From Azospirillum soli (lineage in GTDB: Bacteria; Pseudomonadota; Alphaproteobacteria; Azospirillales; Azospirillaceae): a stretch of 64,000 bases of DNA. Positions 24,689-32,421 of the stretch are shown one piece after another. The translations under genes and the position numbers were made by a program. The notes under the pieces are model-generated. The model saw only the letters and a list, made by a program, of their open reading frames with translations. It made no database searches and was not told the DNA's origin. The DNA lies in contig NZ_JAGINQ010000019.1 in NCBI RefSeq assembly GCF_017876165.1, positions 50,751-114,750 of the forward strand, given 5' to 3'. Within the stretch, counting starts at the first letter, position 1. The number at the start of each line of letters is the position of its first letter.

Positions 24689-25000
24689 TCAGTGCAGGGG
24701 CTTGATGAGGATGCGACGGGTTTTTGGCGCCGGGGCAGCGGCGGCGCGGGCCTCGGCCTGCGCGGCGAAACCGCGGCTGCCCTGCGTCCTGACGGCCAAG
24801 CCGCGGGCCGCGAGGGCGGCCATCTTGGCCACCTGCTCAGGCGTCACCTTGGCGGCTGGGTCGCCGTCGATCCAGCGATACAGGTGGTCGATGAGCAGAC
24901 CCGCGTGTGTCGCCAGGCCAAGGATCACCGCGTGCCCCCGGCGGCGCAGGTACTCGCGCAGTAACTCGCCAACAATGTCAACTTCCTGCTGGTCAGCCAT
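24689..25000 (-). CDS. Unknown protein of leftward operon
   Basis: ATG 25000 (MADQQEVDIVGELLREYLRR) with GGAGG ten bases upstream; 103 residues. Helical, with a hydrophobic middle (GHAVILGLATHAGLLIDHLY, RWIDGDPAAKVTPEQVAKM) and a basic tail. Overlaps the end of the zinc-ribbon gene by eight bases. No family recognised. Confidence 0.5.
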   Translation of the reverse strand: MADQQEVDIVGELLREYLRRRGHAVILGLATHAGLLIDHLYRWIDGDPAAKVTPEQVAKMAALAARGLAVRTQGSRGFAAQAEARAAAAPAPKTRRILIKPLH

Positions 25001-25283
25001 GACCCACTCCTCCATCCTTTTGCTGTGGACGCGGCCGCAGGTCCGGCTTGCCCTGCGCCTTGGCCTCGCTCCAGTCCGGCCGCGCACGCACGCGAGCGCC
25101 GCACCGGCTGCAGGTCAGCATGATCGACGGGATGCTCCGCGCCGGTCCGAGACGCTCAATCACCGGGCCGATCGGCACGACAGCGTGATGGCCGCAACCG
25201 CACCACCCCTCCAGCCCGGCGACACCGTTTTGCCGCGCGTTGGCCAGCGTCATGCCGCCTTCGACGATGTGATTCCGCTCCAT
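24993..25283 (-). CDS. Small zinc-ribbon-like protein
   Basis: 96 residues from ATG 25283; a second ATG at 25253 (MTLANARQNGVAGLEGWCG) is also plausible. Four metal-ligand candidates: CGCGHH and CSRCG, arranged around HAVVPIGP and PSIMLTCSRCGARVRARPDW. This matches a short family widespread in alphaproteobacteria that starts MTLAN and ends C-x-x-CG..ARPNW, of unknown function and often plasmid or island borne. Coupled to the gene at 25000. Confidence 0.65.
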   Translation of the reverse strand: MERNHIVEGGMTLANARQNGVAGLEGWCGCGHHAVVPIGPVIERLGPARSIPSIMLTCSRCGARVRARPDWSEAKAQGKPDLRPRPQQKDGGVGHG

Positions 25284-25290
25284 GGCCGGC

Positions 25291-25518
25291 TCAAAACGGA
25301 ATCAAGGGGCCGTCATCGGCCCCATCGGCGGGAGTGACGCACCCTGCAGTGACGGCCTGGGCCATGCCCCGGCGGAGCGCGCGGATGCGGCGGCCGCGCA
25401 GGATGACCTGATCGTTGTGAGCGATGAGCCGCCCGAGGTCGCCGCCGAACAGCGCAACCTCTCGCTCCGGGTCGTAGATCCGGGCCAAGTCTAAGTCGGA
25501 CTCAGATTTCCTCGCCAT
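25291..25518 (-). CDS. Small unknown protein of leftward operon
   Basis: ATG 25518 (MARKSESDLDLARIYDPERE), GTGAGG eight bases upstream; 75 residues. Amphipathic with DQVILRGRRIRALRRGMAQA. Its stop is seven bases before the next start. No family recognised. Confidence 0.45.
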   Translation of the reverse strand: MARKSESDLDLARIYDPEREVALFGGDLGRLIAHNDQVILRGRRIRALRRGMAQAVTAGCVTPADGADDGPLIPF

Positions 25519-25526
25519 GGCGGGCC

Positions 25527-25760
25527 TCACCGGACACGCGGACGCGAGGGGGGGCCGTAGTCGGCGAGACGGCTCACAGCCGCATCGAAGTCCTCGTCCA
25601 GCAAAATGATCTTCGCGCCGGACAGGCTCAGCATGGTCCTGCCATCCTCCAACTCATGTATGCCCATGATGCTGTTCGGCCGGATCGCATGCCGACGGCC
25701 TTCTGCTGCATCGCGGAGGACGATGTAGGGCCCCTGCTGGCTGCCATCCTCGATTTCCAT
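25527..25760 (-). CDS. Small unknown protein, first of leftward operon
   Basis: ATG 25760 (MEIEDGSQQGPYIVLRDAAE) with GGGGAGG five bases upstream; 77 residues. Beta-rich: RRHAIRPNSIMGIHELEDGR, TMLSLSGAKIILLDEDFD. The layout of short strands followed by a terminal helix faintly recalls FlbD-like small proteins, but I would not assign it. It leads a set of six leftward genes down to 24086. Confidence 0.5.
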   Translation of the reverse strand: MEIEDGSQQGPYIVLRDAAEGRRHAIRPNSIMGIHELEDGRTMLSLSGAKIILLDEDFDAAVSRLADYGPPSRPRVR

Positions 25761-26211
25761 GACATCCTCCCCATCGCCGCCGCATCTGCGGACTCGAACC
25801 CTGCAAGCAGGTATCTGTTCCTGCATCTTCTCCATTTGTTCGCGGTTTGCAACCGAAATCCATCTCGGCCAAACGTCGTAATTGATTGATTTAAAAAGCG
25901 AAATCGTGACGTCACGGAATGCGCTGTCGATGCGCCACGCATGCGCTCGGCATGCCGTCGGCGCTGCACGGCGGTGTGCGATCGACCCACCCGCGACCCT
26001 GGCGCGGGCCTGACACGTGGGTGGGGTAAGGGGTGTGTCCTACCTGTCGCAGGCCGGTGCATGCAGGGTTTCCCGGCCGCGCTTTGCGGGCGCGGGGAGA
26101 TCCGCCGGGTCGGCATCCGTGGCAGAGTGGTGGGCGCGCCTACCCTGCTCTGCGCGTTGTCCTGGCCCTGCCGGCGCCGTCTGGCCGCCGCGGAGCAGCG
26201 ACAAAACCTCA
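25761..26211. other. Intergenic, promoter of leftward operon
   Basis: No gene supported. An AT-richer section near 25850-25910 holds GTGACGTCAC (25906-25915 region), an eight-base TGACGTCA palindrome that might be an operator for the operon at 25760. The rest to 26211 shows only shadow frames. Confidence 0.35.
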
Positions 26212-26241
26212 AAGGGCCACCCGGTCTTCCAGGTGGCCCTT
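26212..26241. terminator. Hairpin terminator of the gene at 26273
   Basis: AAGGGCCACC and GGTGGCCCTT, 10-base arms around a 10-base loop. Read leftward it is followed by TTTGAGGTTTTG, a loose T-rich tail, so it fits as the terminator of the leftward gene. Confidence 0.6.
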
Positions 26242-26272
26242 CTTCCTTCCGCATCCCGTCTCCGAATCCCCG

Positions 26273-26542
26273 CTACCGCTGTTCCGGCGTCGCTGCTCGC
26301 CGCCCGGACCGGTCCCGCGCGCCCTTCGGACGCCCGGTCTTGCGCGGCATCAAGTTGGGGGACTCCTCCAGGCCCAGCCCCTTGATGGCGGCCCGGATCA
26401 GGGCGGCGGCGGTGGAGCAGCCGGGGTACGCGGCGGCCAGGGCCTCGCGCAGGGCCGGCTTGACCAGGGCGTCGGTGCGGTCCACGCCCCCGGTGGCCTT
26501 TCGCCGCCGGGAGGAGGGGGAGGTGGGCTTGGTCGAGGCCAT
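26273..26542 (-). CDS. Small basic protein with AT-hook-like motif
   Basis: 89 residues from ATG 26542, GAAGGA nine bases upstream. Basic N-terminus (KPTSPSSRRRKATGG), a helical centre (TDALVKPALREALAAAYPG, ALIRAAIKGLGLEE) and a C-terminal RKTGRPKGARDRSGRR. The G-R-P core resembles an AT-hook, so minor-groove DNA binding is possible. No full-length family recognised. Confidence 0.5.
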   Translation of the reverse strand: MASTKPTSPSSRRRKATGGVDRTDALVKPALREALAAAYPGCSTAAALIRAAIKGLGLEESPNLMPRKTGRPKGARDRSGRRAATPEQR

Positions 26543-26577
26543 GTTTGCTGGTCCTTCTTTTTTGGGGTGGTTGGCGG

Positions 26578-27078
26578 TCAGACGGTGACGGTGGAGGCGG
26601 TGATCATGCGGGCGAGCATCGCGTCGAGCGCGGCCTGCGTCACGGCGTCGGCCACGCCGTCACCGTCGAGCACGCTGTCGGAGGTCTTGGCGTTGTCGAG
26701 CCGGCCGACCGTGTGCCACGTCCCCGACCAGCGCGCCTGCAGGGTGATGTTGTCGTCGGTCGCGCCGGCTAGGCGGAGGTCGGCCGTGGTCAGCGCCCCG
26801 GAGGGCGCGGCGAACCTGAGCCGGTCCCCGGCGGTCTCGTCGTAATCCATGACCCGGACATCGGCGCTGCCGCCGAGTGGCTTGATCGAGATGAGATCGG
26901 CGCCAGCGTCGCCGTAAACGTCGATTCGACCGGAGCCAGCCCTGTTGATGGCCAGCGTGTCGGAGCCGCCATTGCCGTGGATGACGAGGGTGTCGTCGGC
27001 CTGCTGGGGATGGCTTGTGTCAACGGAGATGGAGTCGGCGCCGGAGGATCCGTCGATCCCCTCAAAATCGATTGCCAT
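26578..27078 (-). CDS. Small RTX-like secreted protein
   Basis: ATG 27078 (MAIDFEGIDGSSGADSISVD); 166 residues, no good ribosome site. Contains repeat-like turns HGNGGSDTLAINRAGSGRID and YGDAGADLISIKPLGGSADV, which are degenerate RTX/hemolysin-type calcium-binding nonapeptides. The end, MLARMITASTVTV, is a short hydrophobic tail of the kind that type I secretion substrates carry. Export by type I secretion is inferred; no transporter genes lie nearby. Confidence 0.5.
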   Translation of the reverse strand: MAIDFEGIDGSSGADSISVDTSHPQQADDTLVIHGNGGSDTLAINRAGSGRIDVYGDAGADLISIKPLGGSADVRVMDYDETAGDRLRFAAPSGALTTADLRLAGATDDNITLQARWSGTWHTVGRLDNAKTSDSVLDGDGVADAVTQAALDAMLARMITASTVTV

Positions 27079-27286
27079 GAGACAGTGCGACGTGCCAGAG
27101 CCGACGCGATGCCCCGCCGCCGACCGACCGCCAACGAGACGCCGCCGACGCCGGGAGATCGCGCGCGACCGGCGCAAGGCTGACCTAATCCTGGCGTTCC
27201 GATGGCTGCCGCGCGCCTACGAACCCCTGCCGGAGGGGGCCGACTTGGCCCGACCGGTGGACGCGCGTCCCAGGAAGTGATCGCGG

Positions 27287-27901
27287 CTACTTTCCTATCC
27301 CCAATCTGCCCGCCAGCGTCCCAATTCGGTTGAGCAGCCGACCAGTGAGAGGAGGGGCTTTGCCTGGCACTCTGTAGGCTTCCCGTCGGAGCGTATGAAC
27401 AATTCGGTCGCGCGCCTTGGCAGATCTCGGCACCCATCGCTCGGATCCGTCCCAGACGGCGACCGAATCGTGAGGCAGAGTCAGGCAGTTGAGATGCCCT
27501 TCACCAGGTGACGGCTTCTGCGCTCCGCTGAATGTCCCTACGATAATCCAACCTCGCTCATGGGCTCCTAAAGCACCATCTGGCACAATCTGGAAGCCTT
27601 GAATCTTTTCAGGTTTGATGCGCTGCAAATCGATGCGGCTTAAAAACCACGAGCGTGGAAACTTTGTCCACTTTCCGACAGCGTCAGTCAAACTCTCATA
27701 GAACCATACCCCTCCCCATCCACCACCGTTCGGGATGTCGAACCCCGAGGAGTCTGTGGGCTTGTCCCAATTGTTAGGGAGCCGGAAGAAAAATGGTTTC
27801 GAAAAATACTTCTCTATAGATGTCTCGTCGGCACTTTCGACACGGTACCCAAAACGAAGCACTCTCTTGTTGCTTCCAGGTGTGGTGGTGGCGATCAACA
27901 T
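27287..27901 (-). CDS. Unknown protein beside CRISPR locus
   Basis: ATG 27901 (MLIATTTPGSNKRVLRFGYR) with GAGA eight bases upstream; 204 residues. A soluble protein with many aromatic residues (YFSKPFFFRLPNNWDKP, GGWGGVWFYESLTDAVGKW). Conserved-looking pieces: IQGFQIVPDGALGAHERGWI and DSVAVWDGSERWVPR. Base composition in 27300-27900 is clearly more AT-rich than the flanks, which suggests recent transfer. Probably co-transcribed with the gene at 28721. No family recognised. Confidence 0.55.
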   Translation of the reverse strand: MLIATTTPGSNKRVLRFGYRVESADETSIEKYFSKPFFFRLPNNWDKPTDSSGFDIPNGGGWGGVWFYESLTDAVGKWTKFPRSWFLSRIDLQRIKPEKIQGFQIVPDGALGAHERGWIIVGTFSGAQKPSPGEGHLNCLTLPHDSVAVWDGSERWVPRSAKARDRIVHTLRREAYRVPGKAPPLTGRLLNRIGTLAGRLGIGK

Positions 27902-27980
27902 CGCGTTCTCGTTGTGTCGTAGGCGTGAGCATGGGGCAAGGGTCTTATTTGCAGAGAGCGGCGCGGATGGCGTCAGGCTT

Positions 27981-28721
27981 TCAAGCCGTGCCCGCCCGCT
28001 CGCCGCGACCGTGCGCCAATGGCAATCCGGTGAATGGGTTGGATGAGAAGTCGTCGAAGCACCATCCGCTTCGCTCGACAGCCTGACGCACGCTGCTCGT
28101 CTTGTGACGCTGGAGCCGCTCCAGCAGGGCGGCTTCAACGTTTCCGACGCCGTCGAGCAACGGCGCCCAGGGAAGTTGGCGGTAGACTTCGGGCTTGCGC
28201 AAGGGCTGGCCGGTCGGGTTGAAGCCATATAGGTCGGCCACCCGGTACCGCAGCAGGGCCTTGATCTCCTCGTCCTTGTCCGTCACGCGGGACAGGAAGG
28301 CCGGCGAGACGCATAGGTTCGCCAAGTTGGTGAAGCAAAGGATCTGCTGCTCGACATCGCCTTCGTCACCGGCGTAGATGTGATTCAGGGCGAGGTTCCG
28401 GCCGAGAAGGCTCGTCAGCCGCTTGGTTTCGCCGTCCTCCTGGATAACCTGGATGACATTCGCTGTGGTGAACAGCAGGTGAGGACCGGCATTGTCGTCG
28501 TTCATCAGCGAGGAGTCGTCCTCGCAGAAGTCCCTGCGTTTGGCCCCATGGCGCCACATTCGGAAGACATTCAAGTTCCTAGTCTGCGCGACGGCTTCCT
28601 TCGACGGAAAAACGGTGAGCGCCGCGACGGCCGCCGGCAGATTTCCGTAGTGCGTGCCGCTGACCACGGCCTTCAGTGCGGCTAAACCGTCAAAGTTGTG
28701 CTCGGCAAGGGTGGGTGGCAT
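27981..28721 (-). CDS. Unknown protein, upstream partner of the gene at 27901
   Basis: ATG 28721 (MPPTLAEHNFDGLAALKAVV) with CCAGGA eight bases upstream; 246 residues. Features: FRMWRHGAKRRDFCEDDSSL, LLFTTANVIQVIQEDGETKR, QQILCFTNLANLCVSPAFLS and a C-terminal WCFDDFSSNPFTGLPLAHG. No catalytic motif that I can name. It lies 80 bp upstream of the gene at 27901 in the same direction, and 733 bp from the distal end of CRISPR array 1. A two-gene defence or mobile-element unit is possible but unproven. Confidence 0.55.
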   Translation of the reverse strand: MPPTLAEHNFDGLAALKAVVSGTHYGNLPAAVAALTVFPSKEAVAQTRNLNVFRMWRHGAKRRDFCEDDSSLMNDDNAGPHLLFTTANVIQVIQEDGETKRLTSLLGRNLALNHIYAGDEGDVEQQILCFTNLANLCVSPAFLSRVTDKDEEIKALLRYRVADLYGFNPTGQPLRKPEVYRQLPWAPLLDGVGNVEAALLERLQRHKTSSVRQAVERSGWCFDDFSSNPFTGLPLAHGRGERAGTA

Positions 28722-28740
28722 GGGCTGTCCTGGGTCATCG

Positions 28741-28974
28741 TTAAAGCAGCGGCGGTTGCACGCGGTCGCCATCATCCGCGTGTCGGCGCGCGGCGTCCAC
28801 CGCAGCATCCTGGGCACCCTCCTGGCTGTGCGCCAGACCGCTGGTGATCTGCTCACCGGCGACCATCACCACCCAAGCCCACCGGCCATCGGGCTTCCAC
28901 ATCACGGCTAGGTCGCAGCCATGCGCGCGGGCAACAGCGTGGCGGGTGAACCAGGCGGGAGCGGTGTTCGGCAT
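28741..28974 (-). CDS. Small unknown protein, paralogue of the one at 8751
   Basis: ATG 28974 (MPNTAPAWFTRHAVARAHGC) with GAGGACAC upstream; 77 residues. Shares with the product at 8751 the AHGCDL motif, the WAW-V-VAG core and the AARRHAD helix. It lies 19 bp upstream of the 28721 gene in the same direction, so it may lead that transcription unit. Confidence 0.55.
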   Translation of the reverse strand: MPNTAPAWFTRHAVARAHGCDLAVMWKPDGRWAWVVMVAGEQITSGLAHSQEGAQDAAVDAARRHADDGDRVQPPLL

Positions 28975-29073
28975 CGTGTCCTCGGTGGCGGGATGGGTGG
29001 CACAGTGCCACAGCACAGTTGACGCACCTGCACGACGGCCTGTTCGGCCTCGACATCACCCGGCAGCCGACGC

Positions 29074-29232
29074 GTGACGACGGTTGTGGCCGATCTTGAA
29101 GGAGGTCTGCTGGCGTTCGCCGCCGGGCTGGCCGAGGAGGAGCGCGACGAGTTCCGCCTGACGGCGCCGCTTGCCTACGTGGAGTTGGTCGACAGCGGCT
29201 GGCTGCACGAGCAGAAGGAACGGTTACGTTGA
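29074..29232 (+). CDS. Possible small acidic protein
   Basis: GTG 29074, 52 residues, encoded VTTVVADLEGGLLAFAAGLA, then EEERDEFRLTAPLAYVELVD and a terminal WLHEQKERLR. Composition is protein-like (helical, acidic) but no ribosome site is evident. It may be a real small gene or the tail of a lost one. Confidence 0.3.
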   Translation: MTTVVADLEGGLLAFAAGLAEEERDEFRLTAPLAYVELVDSGWLHEQKERLR

Positions 29233-29453
29233 CATCGTAGGGGCCGCAGGTTGCGCCCACCATCCACGAAGGCCGAAACCCCAATGGGTTGTCGGCCTTC
29301 GCCATGTCTGGGGCGGGCTTTCCAAAGCAGCAATTGTCCCAAGACTGTCCCGAAAAGCCTTACACGTCCTGATGGACGAAGGGTTGCCTACAAAACAATC
29401 ATCCGCAAAGTAGAGGAAGGGTGTGATCGCAACCTTGACCTGCGCCAAGCGAT

Positions 29454-30458
29454 TGATTTACCCCCGCGTGCGCGGGGAAGGGTCCTCCCCCTCCCGCACA
29501 GGGGAGGGCTGAGACGGTTCACCCCCGCGCATGCGGGGAAAGGGAGCGGCGCACCCGGATCGTGCCGCTCACGTTCGGTTCACCCCTGCGCATGCGGGGA
29601 AAGGGCGCCGACCACCTGCAGGCCGGGGATCATCATCGGTTCACCCCCGCGTGCGCGGGGAAGGGGCTTCGGACCTGAACGCGAAGAAGTTCCTCGCCGG
29701 TTCACCCCTGCGTGCGCGGGGAAGGGTGATCGCGTAGGCTCCGCGCCCAATCGGGATGCGGTTCACCCCCGCGTGCGCGGGGAAGGGGGCCACACGATCC
29801 ACTGGGTCGGCGCCGCCGTCGGTTCACCCCCGCGTGCGCGGGGAAGGGTTCCGGACCTTCAGCGTGTACTCGCACGAGATCGGTTCACCCTCGCGTGCGC
29901 GGGGAAGGGTACATCGTCGCTTCCTCTCTGGCGATGGCGAGCGGTTCACCCCCGCGTGCGCGGGGAAGGGGCCACCGAGGCGGTGGAGACTGTCCTGGGC
30001 GCCGGTTCACCCCCGCGTGCGCGGGGAAGGGCGGGAACTGGACTTCCGCGCCAGCACCGTCGGCGGTTCACCCCCGCGTGCGCGGGGAAGGGGGCGACGC
30101 GGCCCCAGACCTGGCCATCGTCTTCGGTTCACCCCCGCGTGCGCGGGGAAGGGGTCGCGGCGGACGTACGTGGCGTCGATGTGGTCGGTTCACCCCCGCG
30201 TGCGCGGGGAAGGGGACCCCAACGCCATCGCTCAGGGGAAGCACACCGGTTCACCCCCGCGTGCGCGGGGAAGGGGCGACCGTCTCCAGCCCTATGCTGT
30301 CCTGCTGCGGTTCACCCCCGCGTGCGCGGGGAAGGGCGACCACAGATCGATGCGTACGACGCGTGGGCCGGTTCACCCCCGCGTGCGCGGGGAAGGGGCA
30401 GGAGCGGGAGCGTCACTCGACCGTTCCTTCGGTTCACCCCCGCGTGCGCGGGGAAGGG
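29454..30458 (-). CRISPR. CRISPR array 1, type I-E, 17 repeats
   Basis: Seventeen 29-nt repeats at an exact 61-bp period (starts 29454 + 61n, last 30430), with sixteen 32-nt spacers. On the plus strand the repeat begins CGGTTCACCCCCGCGTGCGC and ends GGGGAAGGG; the crRNA strand is the minus strand, giving the 5' handle GTGAACCG and a hairpin CCCCGC/GCGGGG. The leader is on the right, next to cas2. The leftmost repeat is degenerate (TGATTTACC), as expected at the old end. Repeats 2 and 3 from the left (29515, 29576) carry GCGCATGCGGGGAAAGG instead, which is the array 2 form. Single changes occur at 29698 and 29881. Confidence 0.98.
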
Positions 30459-30565
30459 TATGGCTGGAAGCCGTTGCTAAAACACAGGAATTCGCATTGC
30501 GGGAAGTCCACCAACTTCCTCCCGCATCACGAGCGTTGTTCACAATGTCCAGGAACCAACCTTCC
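30459..30565 (-). promoter_or_regulatory. Leader of CRISPR array 1
   Basis: The 107 bp between cas2 and the first repeat. Read leftward it is homologous to the leader at 39538-39660: both have TGGACAT, an inverted repeat GCGGGAGG/CTTCCCGC (30499-30525) around AAGTTGGTGGA, and a small hairpin GGC-TTCCA-GCC touching the first repeat (30460-30474). Such leaders hold the array promoter and guide Cas1-Cas2 to the first repeat. Confidence 0.85.
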
Positions 30566-30853
30566 TCATTCCCCTTCAGGATGGAAGGCGACCAGCGGGT
30601 AGCCATCGCTGTCCAACGGCATCCTGCGGGCGCGCCCGGCCGTGCGAAACGTAAACCCCGCTTCCAGGCTGGAGTTTGCCTCGACGAGAACCGCGTTCCC
30701 GTCCTCAATGTTTGCCACGATTTCATCCCAAAGCCGGTCACGCAGCCGTGGCGACGCCCGCCCGACGTAGACACCGGCGCGAACCTCCAGCAACCAAAGG
30801 GCTAGACGACCTCTCAGCCGTGGTGGGGCCGCCTCAAGAACGATGACCAGCAT
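30566..30853 (-). CDS. cas2: Cas2e, CRISPR adaptation endonuclease-fold protein
   Basis: ATG 30853 (MLVIVLEAAPPRLRGRLALW); 95 residues, the normal Cas2e length. Shows the Cas2e ferredoxin-like start, the motif LEVRAGVYVGRASPRLRDRL and the C-terminal GFTFRTAGRARRMPLDSDG. Cas2 forms a dimer that bridges two Cas1 dimers to capture and integrate spacers. The start overlaps the cas1 end by 20 bp, so the two are translationally linked. Last gene of the cas operon; the leader and array 1 follow directly. Confidence 0.93.
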   Translation of the reverse strand: MLVIVLEAAPPRLRGRLALWLLEVRAGVYVGRASPRLRDRLWDEIVANIEDGNAVLVEANSSLEAGFTFRTAGRARRMPLDSDGYPLVAFHPEGE

Positions 30854-31754
30854 CGCCGCTCTGTTCCTTCTGCTCGATCGCGACTGGCAGTGCCTCGGGC
30901 GGAGCCGATGGCGGCTGGACACCATCAATGGTGAGCACATCCTCGATGAGCGGTACGATCCGTTTGAGCAGCCGGCCCTTCAGGAAGAGATCGCGGCAGG
31001 CGATCCTCGCCTCCCTCTCGGGCTGTTTCGGGTTCTGGGCCGCGACCCGGAACGCGGCCGGCACGCTGGTCTCGAACTTGACGATGTCGGCAATGTCGTA
31101 GACGAACGATTGCGGCTTTCCCGTGTGCAGAAAGCCGATGGCCGGAGCGTAGCCGGCGGCGAGAATGGCCGCTTCGCAGACCCCGTACAGGCACGCGTTG
31201 GCAGCACTCAGGCAAATATTGGCGACATCCCCTGAGGAGAACGCCTTCGGATCGTACCGCCGGCCATGCCATGCGACGTTGTTTTGGGTGGCCAGCAATT
31301 CGTACATCCGCTTGACGCGGGCGGCTTCCATCCCCCGCAACTGATCCAGGCTGCGGCGCTCCGGCGGTTCTTCACCAAATCGCAGGGCGTACATCTTGCG
31401 CACGACCTTGAGGCGGCATCCTTCGTCGAGCGCCAGGCGCGCCTGATGAAGCAAACGATCGGATCTCGCGCCGCCAGGCTGTCCCGCCGCATAGAGCCGC
31501 ACCCCGCCGTCGCCGATCCAGACCAGGAGGCAACCGACCCTGGCGGCCAACTTCACCGCCTCGTGCGTAACCACCGCTCCCGGTTCCAGGAAGAGGACCG
31601 CCAACGCGCCGATCGGGATCTGCATGCGCACGCCCTGCTCGTCCGCCACGACCAAGGCGCCGTCCTCGACGTCGATCCGCCCGCGGCCGACCCAGACGAA
31701 GGACGAACGGTCCTTAATCGGAATCGGTCGTGGCGGCGGCAGCCCTGGCGTCAA
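30834..31754 (-). CDS. cas1: Cas1e, CRISPR spacer integrase
   Basis: 306 residues, TTG start at 31754 overlapping the cas6e stop (TTGA); the beginning, PPPRPIPIKDRSSFVWVGRG, matches the Cas1e start pattern. Metal ligands are in place: Glu in LRGMEAARVKRMY (about residue 143), His in GFLHTGKPQSFVYDIADIVK (about 208) and the Asp in the same motif (about 218). Cas1e inserts new spacers at the leader end. The C-terminus is extended and proline/acid-rich (VQPPSAPPEALPVAIEQKE). Confidence 0.95.
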   Translation of the reverse strand: MTPGLPPPRPIPIKDRSSFVWVGRGRIDVEDGALVVADEQGVRMQIPIGALAVLFLEPGAVVTHEAVKLAARVGCLLVWIGDGGVRLYAAGQPGGARSDRLLHQARLALDEGCRLKVVRKMYALRFGEEPPERRSLDQLRGMEAARVKRMYELLATQNNVAWHGRRYDPKAFSSGDVANICLSAANACLYGVCEAAILAAGYAPAIGFLHTGKPQSFVYDIADIVKFETSVPAAFRVAAQNPKQPEREARIACRDLFLKGRLLKRIVPLIEDVLTIDGVQPPSAPPEALPVAIEQKEQSGDAGHRS

Positions 31755-32419
31755 GCCAGCCTCCGCAGCAGCAGCATGCCACAGCCGTAGATCTTCGCGC
31801 TGCCAATGCCGTTGAGGATGCCGGAGGCGAGCGCAGCGGGGTTCGTCACGGTCGCTGTCCCCGACACATCGATAGAGCGCACGGTGACCGGCCGACCGCC
31901 ACGGTCATGTGGAAACTGATGCTTGGCCGACCCCTCGACCACCATGCCGTCCAGAGATGCATCCAGACCAACCTTGGCCAGGCGCGGCGCCAGCCATGCC
32001 GGCACGACGCGTCGCGCGGTCTCGTCCCAGCGCTCGTCCTTCGGAGCCGCGCGCCGCGCGTCGGTCACGACGTCGTGCTTCTTGCCGTCGCGCGACACCA
32101 CCGGGTTGACGCGGATCGACCAAGCGACCCGTTCACCGGCCGCCTGCGGCAGCGGCATGCTCTTGCTTTCCACCGTCCACAGGCCAGTGGTGTCCTTCGG
32201 TGGTTCGGCCGAGTAAAGCAGGATGGGCTGGCGGACGCCGGCCCCCGTCATGCGGTAGAGGAATTGTCGGTCGCCGCCACGGTCGCCGAACAGACTCCAC
32301 ACCAGGTGGTGGGTGTGGCCCAGGCTCTGGGCCGTGCGCGCCAGATAGGCCACCAGCGCGCCGGACGAACCGTCGGCGTCCGGACGCAGTTCGATCTTCG
32401 AGAAGAGGATGGCGCTCAT
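31751..32419 (-). CDS. cas6e: Cas6e (CasE), crRNA-processing endoribonuclease
   Basis: 222 residues from ATG 32419. The N-terminal RRM-like fold starts ILFSKIELRPD and carries HTHHLVWSLFGD, placing the catalytic histidine region where Cas6e has it. The family's glycine-rich loop is the C-terminal GIGSAKIYGCGMLLLRRL. It cuts the repeat at the base of its hairpin and stays bound to the 3' end of the crRNA in Cascade. Two bases separate it from cas5e. Confidence 0.95.
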   Translation of the reverse strand: MSAILFSKIELRPDADGSSGALVAYLARTAQSLGHTHHLVWSLFGDRGGDRQFLYRMTGAGVRQPILLYSAEPPKDTTGLWTVESKSMPLPQAAGERVAWSIRVNPVVSRDGKKHDVVTDARRAAPKDERWDETARRVVPAWLAPRLAKVGLDASLDGMVVEGSAKHQFPHDRGGRPVTVRSIDVSGTATVTNPAALASGILNGIGSAKIYGCGMLLLRRLA

Positions 32420-32421
32420 GA

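Noticed and set aside
27077..27280. Possible 67-residue plus-strand gene
   Set aside because: Its ATG overlaps the start codon of the leftward RTX-like gene and there is no ribosome site; basic composition resembles shadow frames.
29251..30805. Long open frames through CRISPR array 1 on the plus strand
   Set aside because: They arise from the 61-bp repeat period lacking stops; the translation is a repeated SPPRARGR/RFTPACAGKG pattern, not a protein.
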